Shown: piece by piece, positions 35,497 through 44,113 of the stretch
Layout: each line of letters starts with the position of its first letter
How positions within the stretch are numbered: the stretch's first letter is position 1
Assembly (NCBI RefSeq): GCF_024753135.1
Contig: NZ_JANUGP010000001.1
Span: 310,001 to 374,000, forward strand
Direction of reading: 5' to 3'
DNA: 64,000 nt
DNA from: Streptomyces pyxinicus
GTDB lineage: Bacteria; Actinomycetota; Actinomycetes; Streptomycetales; Streptomycetaceae
The notes under the pieces: model-generated
What the model saw: only the letters and a program-made list of their open reading frames with translations
The model's database searches: none
Told to the model about the DNA's origin: nothing
Position numbers and translations under genes: made by a program

Positions 35497-36342
35497 ATGA
35501 AGCGTCAATTAACGGCTGCCGCGGCGCTGGCGGCCGCGCTGGTCTGTGTCGCCGGCACGTCCGCCACCGCGTCCGAGCCGGACCACTGGACGGCGTCCGG
35601 GACGTCGTACACCGACACCCTCGGCGGCGGCCAGGGCCTCGCGACCCGCGCCGACGGCTCGGTGCTGTACCGGGGGCTGCTGGACATACCGCTTGACCTG
35701 CGGGTCAAGGGCTGGAACCACGTCGGCGACCCGGACGTGGCGAGCGGCTACACCTTCGACGCCTACCAGGGCGCGGACACGGCCACCGCGAAGCTGTACT
35801 CGGTGACCACGCCGGCCGGGAAGCGGTACGACTACACGCATCCGCTGGACGCGGGCGAGAAGGTGAACAACTCCTTCGCCAGTGTCTCGCCGGACGGGCA
35901 GTGGCTGGTGTCGGGCGAGTGGGGCGACCAGGACCGGCTCCAGGTGTTCCCGGCCCCGCTGCTCAACTCCGCCACCTCTCCGACCGGCGGCACCCTCGCA
36001 CAGGCGGGCCAGATCACGCTGGACAAGCCGGTGCGGGACATCCAGGGCTGTGACTTCGTCGGCCCGGCCCGGCTGGTGTGCGCCTCCGACGACGCCTCGG
36101 GCACGCTGTTCCCGCAGAGCAGACCGCTGCTCCAGGTGGACCTGCCGCACGCGCTGGACGGCAGGCCGGTCACCGGCACGGTCACGAGCCTGTTCGGGCT
36201 GCCCCAACAGAGCGTGTGCAAGGGGAACTTCGAGGCGGAGGGCGTGGACTACGACCCCGGCACCGGAACCCTGCGCGCCGAGGTGATCCCGCCGAGCGTG
36301 TGCGCGGTGGCGACGACGGTGTACACGTACCACCGGCAGTAG
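35497..36342 (+). CDS. Secreted protein of unknown function, beta-propeller-like
   Basis: 281 aa with a Sec signal (MKRQLTAAAALAAALVCVAGTSATA-S). The mature part has short beta-rich segments such as ASVSPDGQWLVSGEWGDQDRLQVF and CDFVGPARLVCASDDASGTLF, the spacing of a small beta-propeller, and four cysteines likely paired in disulphides. RBS ACAGGAG seven bases upstream of ATG 35497. Function unknown. Confidence 0.75.
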   Translation: MKRQLTAAAALAAALVCVAGTSATASEPDHWTASGTSYTDTLGGGQGLATRADGSVLYRGLLDIPLDLRVKGWNHVGDPDVASGYTFDAYQGADTATAKLYSVTTPAGKRYDYTHPLDAGEKVNNSFASVSPDGQWLVSGEWGDQDRLQVFPAPLLNSATSPTGGTLAQAGQITLDKPVRDIQGCDFVGPARLVCASDDASGTLFPQSRPLLQVDLPHALDGRPVTGTVTSLFGLPQQSVCKGNFEAEGVDYDPGTGTLRAEVIPPSVCAVATTVYTYHRQ

Positions 36343-36354
36343 CCGGCTCCCGCG

Positions 36355-36388
36355 CGCCGTGGACGGGGCCGCCACCCCGTCCACGGCG
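36355..36388. terminator. Hairpin terminator
   Basis: Perfect 14-base stem CGCCGTGGACGGGG / CCCCGTCCACGGCG with a six-base loop, twelve bases past the stop of the secreted-protein gene. Confidence 0.8.
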
Positions 36389-36477
36389 TTCGCATCCTGA
36401 ACTCCCTTACATGTAGGGGAGTTTCCCTGCTTCACGGCTTGACGCCAGGGGAGCCGGGGAGCACATTGTCCCCACCT

Positions 36478-36491
36478 TGAGAGCGCTCTCA
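36478..36491. promoter_or_regulatory. Perfect LacI-type palindrome upstream of the GH16 gene
   Basis: TGAGAGCGCTCTCA, a perfect 14-base palindrome with the AGCGCT core of Streptomyces LacI/CebR-family operators, 68 bases before the glucanase start codon. The cognate regulator is not encoded next to it. Confidence 0.7.
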
Positions 36492-36559
36492 GTCCGCTCG
36501 CGGGAGGGCTCTCACCCCTTCTCACCCGTACCCGTGCTCGCGTACCCGGGAGGCTCCCC

Positions 36560-37972
36560 ATGACCACACCCTCCGGCAGACCAAAACCGCCCCGATCCAC
36601 TCCCCGCCCGCTGCGGCGCGTGCTGGTCGCCGTGCTCGGCACCCTCGGCCTGACGGCCGCCGCGCTGGCCGCCGGTACGCTGCCCGCCGGGGCCGACGCC
36701 CCCGCACCGCCGTCGGGCTGGACGCAGGTCTTCCTCGACGACTTCAACGGCGCCGCGGGCTCCGGCGTCAACACGGCCAACTGGCAGTACGACACCGGGA
36801 CCTCGTATCCCGGAGGCGCGGCCAACTGGGGCACCGGCGAGGTCGAGACGATGACGTCGAGCACGAACAACGTCGCCCTCGACGGCAACGGCAACCTCCT
36901 CATCACCCCTCGCCGGGACGCGTCCGGCAACTGGACCTCGGGCCGCGTCGAGACCAACCGCACCGACTTCCAGCCCCCGGCCGGCGGCAAGCTGCGCGTG
37001 CAGGCCCGCATCCAGATGCCCAACGTCACCGGCAACGCGGCCAAGGGGTACTGGCCGGCGTTCTGGATGCTCGGCTCGCCGTTCCGGGGCAACTACTGGA
37101 ACTGGCCGGGCGTCGGCGAGCTGGACATCATGGAGAACGTCCAGGGCCTCAACACCGAGTGGGCCACGATGCACTGCGGCACCAACCCCGGCGGCCCGTG
37201 CAACGAGACGACCGGCATCGGCAACAACACGCCCTGCACCGGCACCACGTGCCAGGCGGGCTTCCACACCTACGCGATGGAGTGGGACCGCTCCACCAGC
37301 CCCGAGCAGATCCGCTTCTCTCTCGACGGCGTCGACTTCCACACCGTACGCGCCACCGACGTCGACGCGACGACTTGGGCCAACGCCACCAACCACGGCT
37401 ACTTCGTGATCCTCGACGTGGCCATGGGCGGCGGCTTCCCGGGCGCGTTCGGCGGCGGCCCCGACGGCGGCACCGAGCCGGGCCACCCGATGACCGTGGA
37501 CTACGTCCAAGTCCTCCAGTCCGGCAGCGGCGGCGGTACGACTCCCCCGCCGACCGGCAACCGGGACGCCTACGGCACCATCCAGGGCGAGTCCTACGAC
37601 AGCCAGTCCGGCGTGAACACCGAGGCGACCTCGGACAGCGGTGGCGGCCAGGACCTCGGCTCGCTCGCGAACGGCGACTGGGCGCTGTACAAGGGCGTCA
37701 CCTTCGGCTCCTCACCGGCGACGCAGTTCAACGCACGGGTGGCGAGCGGCGCCGGCAGCGGAGTGAGCGGCCTGGTCGAGGTCCGGCTGGACAGCCGCGG
37801 CAACGCCCCGATCGGCAGCTTCGCGGTCGGCAACACGGGCGGCTGGCAGTCCTGGCGCACGGTCCCGGCCAACATCTCCTCGGTCACCGGCACCCACGAC
37901 GTCTACCTCACCTTCACCAGCGGCCAACCGTCCGACTTCGTCAACCTGAACTGGTTCACGTTCGGACACTGA
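36560..37972 (+). CDS. Secreted GH16 endo-beta-1,3-glucanase with CBM6
   Basis: 470 aa: long n-region plus Sec signal (to about residue 46, AGA-DAPAP), GH16 jelly-roll (about 52-315) and, after a Gly/Thr/Pro linker, a CBM6 domain (about 330-470, YGTIQGESYDSQSGV...NLNWFTFG). The catalytic motif GVGELDIMENV supplies the ExDxxE pair of glutamates, and WPAFWMLG and EWD are conserved GH16 elements. It probably hydrolyses laminarin or fungal beta-1,3-glucan. It fits with the window's other fungal-wall enzymes (GH87, GH18). Confidence 0.93.
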   Translation: MTTPSGRPKPPRSTPRPLRRVLVAVLGTLGLTAAALAAGTLPAGADAPAPPSGWTQVFLDDFNGAAGSGVNTANWQYDTGTSYPGGAANWGTGEVETMTSSTNNVALDGNGNLLITPRRDASGNWTSGRVETNRTDFQPPAGGKLRVQARIQMPNVTGNAAKGYWPAFWMLGSPFRGNYWNWPGVGELDIMENVQGLNTEWATMHCGTNPGGPCNETTGIGNNTPCTGTTCQAGFHTYAMEWDRSTSPEQIRFSLDGVDFHTVRATDVDATTWANATNHGYFVILDVAMGGGFPGAFGGGPDGGTEPGHPMTVDYVQVLQSGSGGGTTPPPTGNRDAYGTIQGESYDSQSGVNTEATSDSGGGQDLGSLANGDWALYKGVTFGSSPATQFNARVASGAGSGVSGLVEVRLDSRGNAPIGSFAVGNTGGWQSWRTVPANISSVTGTHDVYLTFTSGQPSDFVNLNWFTFGH

Positions 37973-38018
37973 CGGCCGCGGGACTCGGTCACGCAGAGGT
38001 CGTGCCCCACCCGAGAGT

Positions 38019-38055
38019 CCGCGGGCCTGGTGATGAGCTGCCACCAGGCCCGCGG
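38019..38055. terminator. Bidirectional hairpin
   Basis: Perfect 14-base stem CCGCGGGCCTGGTG / CACCAGGCCCGCGG with a nine-base loop, between the GH16 gene and the small membrane-protein gene on the other strand. Confidence 0.8.
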
Positions 38056-38064
38056 TACGGGGGT

Positions 38065-38232
38065 TCAGCGTCTGCGGGACCAGCCGCTGCCGATCCCTGC
38101 CACGTGCAGGGCCAGAGCGGTCAGCCCCAGCAGCATCACGTTCGTCGAAGAGAACACGTCATTGGTGCTGAGATCGGCCGCGTTGATCAGAAACGCCACG
38201 AAGAACAACACCGCCGCGCCTATACCGAGCAT
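38065..38232 (-). CDS. Small membrane protein, 55 aa
   Basis: Reads MLGIGAAVLFFVAFLINAAD, then LSTNDVFSSTN, then VMLLGLTALALHVAGIGSG and a basic end WSRRR. That is two hydrophobic helices joined by a short polar loop, with a positive-inside C-terminus. An AAAGGGG element lies upstream of the ATG. I recall near-identical small membrane proteins in many Streptomyces genomes; their function is unknown. It ends at the hairpin shared with the GH16 gene. Confidence 0.75.
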   Translation of the reverse strand: MLGIGAAVLFFVAFLINAADLSTNDVFSSTNVMLLGLTALALHVAGIGSGWSRRR

Positions 38233-38429
38233 AAAAGGAGCCCCTTTCAGAGGAAGTGAAGCCCTTATGCCCGCCCACCGCCCTCACAGGCGTGGCGAAC
38301 CGCGGCAGTATCCGGCCTCGGTCCGGCACGAGGTCGTCGGAGAAGACACTAGGCCGTCGAAGAAGAACCGCGCCCAATCCGCCCGGCGTCCTTCCCGGCG
38401 ACCGCCCCCGAACACAGAAGGTCCGCCTC

Positions 38430-39449
38430 ATGCCCGTACAGCCCGACCGCACGCCGCCGTCACCAGGCACGGGCCCGGGACGCGGCGTCGCCGCGACCAC
38501 GTTCGCCGTCCTGCGACGGCACCGGGCCGGCCTGGCGAGCGCGACGGTACGGGTCGTCGGCCGGGCCGGACTGAGCGGGCTGCTGATGACATCCGCGATC
38601 TTCGCGCTCGCCTGGCCCGTCTTCACTCACATGCGGAATCAGCGCATCCACTACCAGCAGCTTGAGGACCCCTACCTCCACGACCACACCACCCTGGGAC
38701 TGGTCGCCCTCTGCACGCTCCCGCTCTACCTGCTCCTCCTCGGCACCGGCACCGCGGCCCTCCAGAGAGTGTGCTCCCAGGCGGTCGCGGCAGAAACCCA
38801 AAATCCACCGCGTGAGGGCCGGTCACCTGTCACGCACCCCGCACGGCTGCGACCGATACTCGCCGTGTACGCGCTGCGCGGCCTGATCGTCTGGCCCCTT
38901 CCCCTGCTCGCCCTTGCCACGGCCCACGCCCTCACCGGCGACCAGCTCGACACCCCGCAGCCCCTGGAACGCGGCTCTTGGCCCTACACACTCGTCGCGG
39001 CCTCCCCCGTCGCCGCCGTTCTCGCCGCCCTGGTACTGCGCCTGGCGTTCGCCCTCGCCCCGGCCGCCGCGGCCACCGGCCTCGGCCCCCGTGCGGCGCT
39101 GCGCCGTTCCTGGTCGCTGACCTGGACCCGCGCCGGGGCGGCCCGCATCCTCGCCACCACCCTGCCACTGGCCGCACTCACCGCCGGGGCACTCCGCCTG
39201 GCGACGCAACTCGCCCTGCCTCTACGCCCCCTCACCCGAGCCCTCCTCGAACAGGCCACCGGCAACTTCTTCGCCGCCTACTACGCCGGCATCCTCACAC
39301 CCGTCATCGTCGCCATCCTCGTCACCGCCGCCGTCACTCTCCCCCTCTCCTGCACGGCCTTCGCCGCTCTCCACGACCGCCTGTGCCCACCCCGCACTCC
39401 CCGCAACTGTCGTCAGTGGACGCAGAATTCATTGCCGGCCGGGTCCTGA
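38430..39449 (+). CDS. Polytopic membrane protein of unknown function
   Basis: 339 aa with about six hydrophobic helices (for example LSGLLMTSAIFALAWPVF, LGLVALCTLPLYLLLLGTG, LRGLIVWPLPLLALATA, LVAASPVAAVLAALVLRLAFALAPAAAA, and two near the C-terminus). The pattern of AALRRSWSLTWTRAGAARIL between helices resembles polytopic DUF proteins, but I do not recognise the family. ATG 38430 with GAAGG nine bases upstream. Its last 37 bases overlap the convergent VOC gene, which is unusual. Confidence 0.65.
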   Translation: MPVQPDRTPPSPGTGPGRGVAATTFAVLRRHRAGLASATVRVVGRAGLSGLLMTSAIFALAWPVFTHMRNQRIHYQQLEDPYLHDHTTLGLVALCTLPLYLLLLGTGTAALQRVCSQAVAAETQNPPREGRSPVTHPARLRPILAVYALRGLIVWPLPLLALATAHALTGDQLDTPQPLERGSWPYTLVAASPVAAVLAALVLRLAFALAPAAAATGLGPRAALRRSWSLTWTRAGAARILATTLPLAALTAGALRLATQLALPLRPLTRALLEQATGNFFAAYYAGILTPVIVAILVTAAVTLPLSCTAFAALHDRLCPPRTPRNCRQWTQNSLPAGS

Positions 39450-39754
39450 AGCACCGTCCAGGTGAGGCCCGGAGCACTGTGCTCGCCGACGACGCTCGCC
39501 CCCAGACCGACCAGCCGCTCCACCTCGCCCGCCCGGCCCAAGCCGGGGTTGGCGGCGAAGTCGACGTGTACGCGGTTCTTGACCTGCCGCTCTTCGGCCA
39601 CACGCTGGAAACCCATGGCCACGGGCTCCGCTCTGACCATGACGAAGTCGCCGTAGTCCTGGGAGATCTCGCCTCCCAGCGCGGTGGCCCACCACTGGGC
39701 CAGCTCCCGCGGTTCCGCACAGTCCACCGTGATCATCATCGCTGTCAGACTCAT
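39413..39754 (-). CDS. VOC-family (glyoxalase-like) protein
   Basis: 113-aa single vicinal-oxygen-chelate domain: MITVDCAEPRELAQWWATALGGEI, VMVRAEPVAMGFQRV, KNRVHVDFAA (metal His/Asp) and WTVLQDPAGNEFCVH (metal Glu). Members are glyoxalase, dioxygenase or antibiotic-binding proteins; the substrate here is unknown. Start ATG 39754. The 3' end overlaps the convergent membrane-protein gene by 37 bases. Confidence 0.88.
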   Translation of the reverse strand: MSLTAMMITVDCAEPRELAQWWATALGGEISQDYGDFVMVRAEPVAMGFQRVAEERQVKNRVHVDFAANPGLGRAGEVERLVGLGASVVGEHSAPGLTWTVLQDPAGNEFCVH

Positions 39755-39816
39755 GCTCGCCACCCTAACCACGACCACTGACAATCGGCGGCGGGCTGGT
39801 CCCCCTGCGCCGGCCC

Positions 39817-40731
39817 TCACCGCAACTCCCCCCGGAACCCCGCCGGAGTCACCTCCGTGTGCAGGTGGAAGAACTTGGAGAAGTTGGCCGGGTCGGGGAA
39901 GCCCACGGCGGCGCCGACCCGGGCGGTGGGGAGGTCGGTGTGGGCGAGGAGGCGTTTGGCCTCCAGGGTGACGCGTTTGTCGATGAATCCCTTTGGCGTC
40001 TCTCCGGTGGCCGCGCGGACGGCGCGGACGAGGGTACGGCGGGAGTAACCGAGGGCGTCCGCGTAGGCGCTGACGCTGTGGTTGACGGAGAAGCCCTCCT
40101 CCACGGCGTCCCGGAAGCGGGTGAACGTCGCGCTGAGCGGGGTGTCGGCGTGACGTGCCGCCTCGGTGGAGCCGGCCGCGAGGTGGGCGAGGCGCAGCAG
40201 GGACGCGGTGAGGCTGTGCCGCAGGACCGCCGTGTGCAGGCTGAGCGGCAGGGTCGTGGTGTCCTCGTATTCGCGGCGCAGGTGGTCGAGGGATGCCTGA
40301 AGTGCGGTGAGCTGGGCCGGAGTCGAGCGCAGCAGCGGTGGCAGGTCGTAGCGGTAGAGGCCGGCCGCCTCGACCGTCGCGCGCGGCAGGAAGCCGGGCT
40401 GCATGGTGAGGACGGTTCCGCGGTACCCGTGTTGACGGGAGAACCGGTGGACCTGTCCGGGTCGGATCCACAGCAGGTCGCCGGCCGTCGCCTCGTACTC
40501 GGTGAAGTCGACCATGTGCCGGACGGGGCCGTCGGTGAAGAGCATGACGACGTGGAAGTCGATGCGGTGGACGCGGTGCAGCGGGGCGTCGGCGTGCCAG
40601 GTGCGGTCGGCGCCCATGGGGCCGACCTGCATGCCGACACCACCGACGGCCAGCTCGGCCGGGAAGGGGAAGGTTCTGATCCCGTCGCCGTCCGCCCTGC
40701 CGTCATCGGCTTGGCATGTTCTGTCAGCCAT
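39817..40731 (-). CDS. AraC-family transcriptional regulator
   Basis: 304 aa. N-terminal cupin sensor (HRIDFHVVMLFTDGPVRHMVDFTEYEATAGDLLWIRPGQVHRF, about 55-110). C-terminal double HTH (HSVSAYADALGYSRRTLVRAVRAATGETPKGFIDKRVTLEAKRLLAHTDLPTARVGAAVGFPDPANFSKFFHLHTEVTPAGFR) is complete. The ATG at 40731 has AAAAGGA only one to two bases upstream, so the exact start is uncertain. It is divergent from the pentose phosphate operon with 146 bases between, making that operon a natural target. Confidence 0.88.
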   Translation of the reverse strand: MADRTCQADDGRADGDGIRTFPFPAELAVGGVGMQVGPMGADRTWHADAPLHRVHRIDFHVVMLFTDGPVRHMVDFTEYEATAGDLLWIRPGQVHRFSRQHGYRGTVLTMQPGFLPRATVEAAGLYRYDLPPLLRSTPAQLTALQASLDHLRREYEDTTTLPLSLHTAVLRHSLTASLLRLAHLAAGSTEAARHADTPLSATFTRFRDAVEEGFSVNHSVSAYADALGYSRRTLVRAVRAATGETPKGFIDKRVTLEAKRLLAHTDLPTARVGAAVGFPDPANFSKFFHLHTEVTPAGFRGELR

Positions 40732-40809
40732 GTCCTTTTCGTGCCGTCCCTGTCGCGTGATCACTGTCCCAGATTCACCACAGGCTGACACACCCCGCCC
40801 TTCCGGGGA

Positions 40810-40824
40810 AAAAGTCAGACTTTT
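40810..40824. promoter_or_regulatory. Palindrome in the AraC/tkt divergent promoter region
   Basis: AAAAGTC-A-GACTTTT, a perfect 15-base palindrome in the only AT-rich patch of the region, 54 bases before the transketolase ATG. A regulator site is likely; which protein binds is not known. Confidence 0.5.
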
Positions 40825-40877
40825 AAGTTTGAACACGTACAGCCACTGATCCCGCACCGAACGAGGACTTCTTGAAG

Positions 40878-42953
40878 ATGACTACGCACACAGCCGACGG
40901 CTTCGAGTGGACCGACCTGGACCGGCGCGCGGTGGACACGGCCCGTCTGCTGGCGGCCGACGCGGTGCAGAAGGTCGGCAACGGCCACCCCGGCACCGCG
41001 ATGAGCCTGGCGCCTGCCGCGTACACGATCTTTCAGAAGGTGATGAGGCACGACCCGGCCGACCCCGAGTGGGCCGGCCGTGACCGCTTCGTCCTCTCGC
41101 CGGGTCACACCTCGCTCACCCTCTACACACAGCTCTACCTCGCCGGGTACGAGCTGGAGCTGGCGGATCTGCGGGCGTTCCGCACCCACGGCTCGAAGAC
41201 GCCCGGCCACCCCGAGTACGGCCACACCGCCGGCGTGGAGACCACCACGGGCCCGCTGGGCCAGGGCGCCGCCAACGCCGTCGGCATGGCCATGGCCGCC
41301 CGCTACGAGCGCGGCCTGTTCGACCCCGAGGCCCCCGAGGGCGATTCCCCCTTCGACCACACCATCTGGGCGATCGTCTCCGACGGCGACCTGGAGGAGG
41401 GCGTCTCCGCGGAGGCCTCCTCGCTGGCCGGCCACCAGAAGCTCGGCAACCTGGTCTTCCTCTACGACGACAACCACATCTCCATCGAGGGCGACACCGC
41501 GACCGCCTTCTCCGAGGACGTGCTGAAGCGGTACGAGGCCTACGGCTGGCACACCCAGCGCGTCGTACCGACCGCGGACGGCGACATCGACGTGCCCGCG
41601 CTGTACGCGGCGCTGACGGCCGCGCGGGCGGAGACCGCGAAGCCCTCGATCATCGCGATGCGCACGGTCATCGCCTGGCCCGCCCCGAACGCCCGCGACA
41701 CCGAGGCCTCCCACGGCTCGGCGCTCGGCGAGGACGAGATCGCCGCCACCAAGCGCCTCCTCGGCTTCGACCCCGAGCGGAGCTTCCAGGTCGAGGACGA
41801 GGTCGTCGCGCACACCCGCGGAGCCCTGGACCGGGGCGCCGAGGCGCACGCGGCCTGGGACAAGCGGATCGCCGAGTGGCGCGCGGCCGACCCGGCGCGG
41901 GCCGAGCTGTTCGACCGCGTCGCCAAGGGCGAGCTGCCCGAGGGCTGGCAGGACGCGCTCCCGGTGTTCGAGGAGGGCACGTCCGTCGCCACCCGGGCCG
42001 CCTCCGGCAAGGTGCTCCAGGCACTCGGCCCGGTGATCCCCGAGCTGTGGGGCGGCTCCGCCGACCTGGCCGGCTCGAACAACACCACGATCGACAAGAC
42101 CAGCTCCTTCCTGCCGAAGGGCAACCCGCTGCCCGAGGCCGACCCGTACGGCCGTACCGTCCACTTCGGCATCCGCGAGTTCTCCATGGCCGCGGAGCTG
42201 AACGGCATCGCCCTGCACGGCAACACCCGGATCTACGGCGGCACCTTCCTGGTGTTCTCCGACTACATGCGCAACGCCGTCCGGATGTCGGCGCTGATGC
42301 AGCTGCCGGTGACGTACGTGTGGACGCACGACTCCATCGGCCTCGGCGAGGACGGTCCCACCCACCAGCCGGTCGAACACCTGGCCGCGCTGCGCGCCAT
42401 CCCCGGTCTGAACGTCGTCCGCCCGGCGGACGCCAACGAGACCGCCATCGCCTGGGCCGAGATCCTGAAGAGGCACGCCGTGAACCCGGCCCCGCACGGG
42501 CTCGCGCTCACCCGCCAGGGCGTGCCGGTGTACGCGCCGAACGAGGACGCGGCCAAGGGCGGCTACGTGCTGCGCGAGTCGTCCACCGAGGTCCCGGAGG
42601 TGATCCTCATCGCGACGGGCTCCGAGGTGCACCTCGCGGTGGCCGCGCGGGACCTGCTGGAGGGCGCGGGCGTCGGCACCCGGGTGGTGTCGATGCCGTC
42701 CGTGGAGTGGTTCGAGGAGCAGCCCCGCGCCTACCGCGAGCAGGTGCTGCCGCCGGCCGTGAAGGCCCGGGTGGCCGTGGAGGCCGGCATCGGCCTGACC
42801 TGGTACCGCTACGTCGGCGACGCGGGACGCATCGTCTCGCTGGAGCACTTCGGCGCCTCCGCGGACGCCGGGACCCTGTTCGCCGAGTTCGGCTTCACCC
42901 CCGAGAACGTCGCCGCCGCGGCCCGCGAGTCGCTCGCCGCGACGCGCGCCTGA
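40878..42953 (+). CDS. tkt: Transketolase
   Basis: 691 aa, full length. Thiamine diphosphate site: [38 protein letters not shown] (GDG...N). N-terminal [24 protein letters not shown] and [14 protein letters not shown] are conserved, as are [20 protein letters not shown] (with the TPP-activating Glu region) and [29 protein letters not shown]. It interconverts pentose phosphates with F6P, GAP and E4P. ATG 40878, with GAGGA ten bases upstream, is preferred to the TTG six bases earlier. First gene of the pentose phosphate operon; 17 bases to tal. Confidence 0.97.
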   Translation: MTTHTADGFEWTDLDRRAVDTARLLAADAVQKVGNGHPGTAMSLAPAAYTIFQKVMRHDPADPEWAGRDRFVLSPGHTSLTLYTQLYLAGYELELADLRAFRTHGSKTPGHPEYGHTAGVETTTGPLGQGAANAVGMAMAARYERGLFDPEAPEGDSPFDHTIWAIVSDGDLEEGVSAEASSLAGHQKLGNLVFLYDDNHISIEGDTATAFSEDVLKRYEAYGWHTQRVVPTADGDIDVPALYAALTAARAETAKPSIIAMRTVIAWPAPNARDTEASHGSALGEDEIAATKRLLGFDPERSFQVEDEVVAHTRGALDRGAEAHAAWDKRIAEWRAADPARAELFDRVAKGELPEGWQDALPVFEEGTSVATRAASGKVLQALGPVIPELWGGSADLAGSNNTTIDKTSSFLPKGNPLPEADPYGRTVHFGIREFSMAAELNGIALHGNTRIYGGTFLVFSDYMRNAVRMSALMQLPVTYVWTHDSIGLGEDGPTHQPVEHLAALRAIPGLNVVRPADANETAIAWAEILKRHAVNPAPHGLALTRQGVPVYAPNEDAAKGGYVLRESSTEVPEVILIATGSEVHLAVAARDLLEGAGVGTRVVSMPSVEWFEEQPRAYREQVLPPAVKARVAVEAGIGLTWYRYVGDAGRIVSLEHFGASADAGTLFAEFGFTPENVAAAARESLAATRA

Positions 42954-42970
42954 CACCGACCCGAAGAAAG

Positions 42971-44113
42971 ATGAAGACTGTGACCGAAGCAATCGCGACC
43001 CCCGGAGCCCTCAAGCGCCTCGCCGACGAGGGGGTGTCGATCTGGCTGGACGACCTGTCCCGGGAGCGGATCACCTCGGGGAGCCTCGCCGAGCTGGTGG
43101 CGAGCGGCAGCGCCGTCGGTGTCACCACGAACCCCTCGATCTTCCAGGCGGCCATCGGCTCCGGGAAGGGCTACGAGGAGGAGCTGGCCGACCTCGCCGT
43201 GCGGGGCGTGACGGTCGACGAGGCCGTACGGATGATGACCACCGCCGACGTGCGGGCCGCCGCCGACATCATGGAGCCGGTGTACGCCGCTTCCGGCGGG
43301 CGGGACGGCCGGGTCTCCATCGAGGTCGACCCGCGCCTCGCCCGGAACGAGAAGGCGACCGTCGCCGAGGCCAAGCAGCTGGCATGGCTGGTCGACCGGC
43401 CCAACGTGATGATCAAGATCCCGGCGACAAAGGCGGGCCTGCCCGCGATCACCGAGGTCGTCGGCGCGGGCATCAGCGTCAACGTGACCCTGATCTTCTC
43501 CCTGGAGCGCTACCGGGAGGTCATGGACGCCTACCTGGCCGGTCTGGAGAAGGCCAGGGAGAACGGCGTCGACCTGTCGGGCATCCACTCCGTGGCGTCC
43601 TTCTTCGTCTCCCGCGTGGACTCCGAGATCGACAAGCGGCTGACCGCCCTCGGCACCGCGGCGGCCCTCGGGCTCAAGGGCCGCGCCGCCCTCGCCAACG
43701 CCCGGCTCGCCTACGAGGCCTACGAGGACGTCTTCACCTCGGACCGCTGGCTGGCGCTCGCCGGGGCGGCGGCCAACAAGCAGCGCCCGCTGTGGGCGTC
43801 CACCGGGGTGAAGGACCCCGCGTACAAGGACACCCTGTACGTGGACGAGCTGGTCGCGCCGGGCACGGTCAACACCATGCCGGAGGCCACGCTGCACGCG
43901 GTCGCCGACCACGGTGACATCACCGGCGACACGGTGACCGGCCGGTACGCCGAGGCCCGTGCCGACCTGGCCGCGATCGAGGCGCTCGGCGTCTCCTACG
44001 ACGAGGTCGTCGGACAGCTGGAGGACGAGGGCGTGGCCAAGTTCGAGGTGGCCTGGCGGGACCTGCTGGGTACCGTGGCGAAGTCCCTGGAGAGCAAGGG
44101 AGTTGACGCGTAA
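42971..44113 (+). CDS. tal: Transaldolase
   Basis: 380 aa, the long TalB-like form of actinobacteria. The Schiff-base lysine lies in [16 protein letters not shown]. Other conserved parts are [48 protein letters not shown] text and [18 protein letters not shown]. It transfers dihydroxyacetone units between sugar phosphates. The ATG at 42971 follows GAAGAAAG. Its stop overlaps the zwf start by one base, so the two are coupled. Confidence 0.96.
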   Translation: MKTVTEAIATPGALKRLADEGVSIWLDDLSRERITSGSLAELVASGSAVGVTTNPSIFQAAIGSGKGYEEELADLAVRGVTVDEAVRMMTTADVRAAADIMEPVYAASGGRDGRVSIEVDPRLARNEKATVAEAKQLAWLVDRPNVMIKIPATKAGLPAITEVVGAGISVNVTLIFSLERYREVMDAYLAGLEKARENGVDLSGIHSVASFFVSRVDSEIDKRLTALGTAAALGLKGRAALANARLAYEAYEDVFTSDRWLALAGAAANKQRPLWASTGVKDPAYKDTLYVDELVAPGTVNTMPEATLHAVADHGDITGDTVTGRYAEARADLAAIEALGVSYDEVVGQLEDEGVAKFEVAWRDLLGTVAKSLESKGVDA

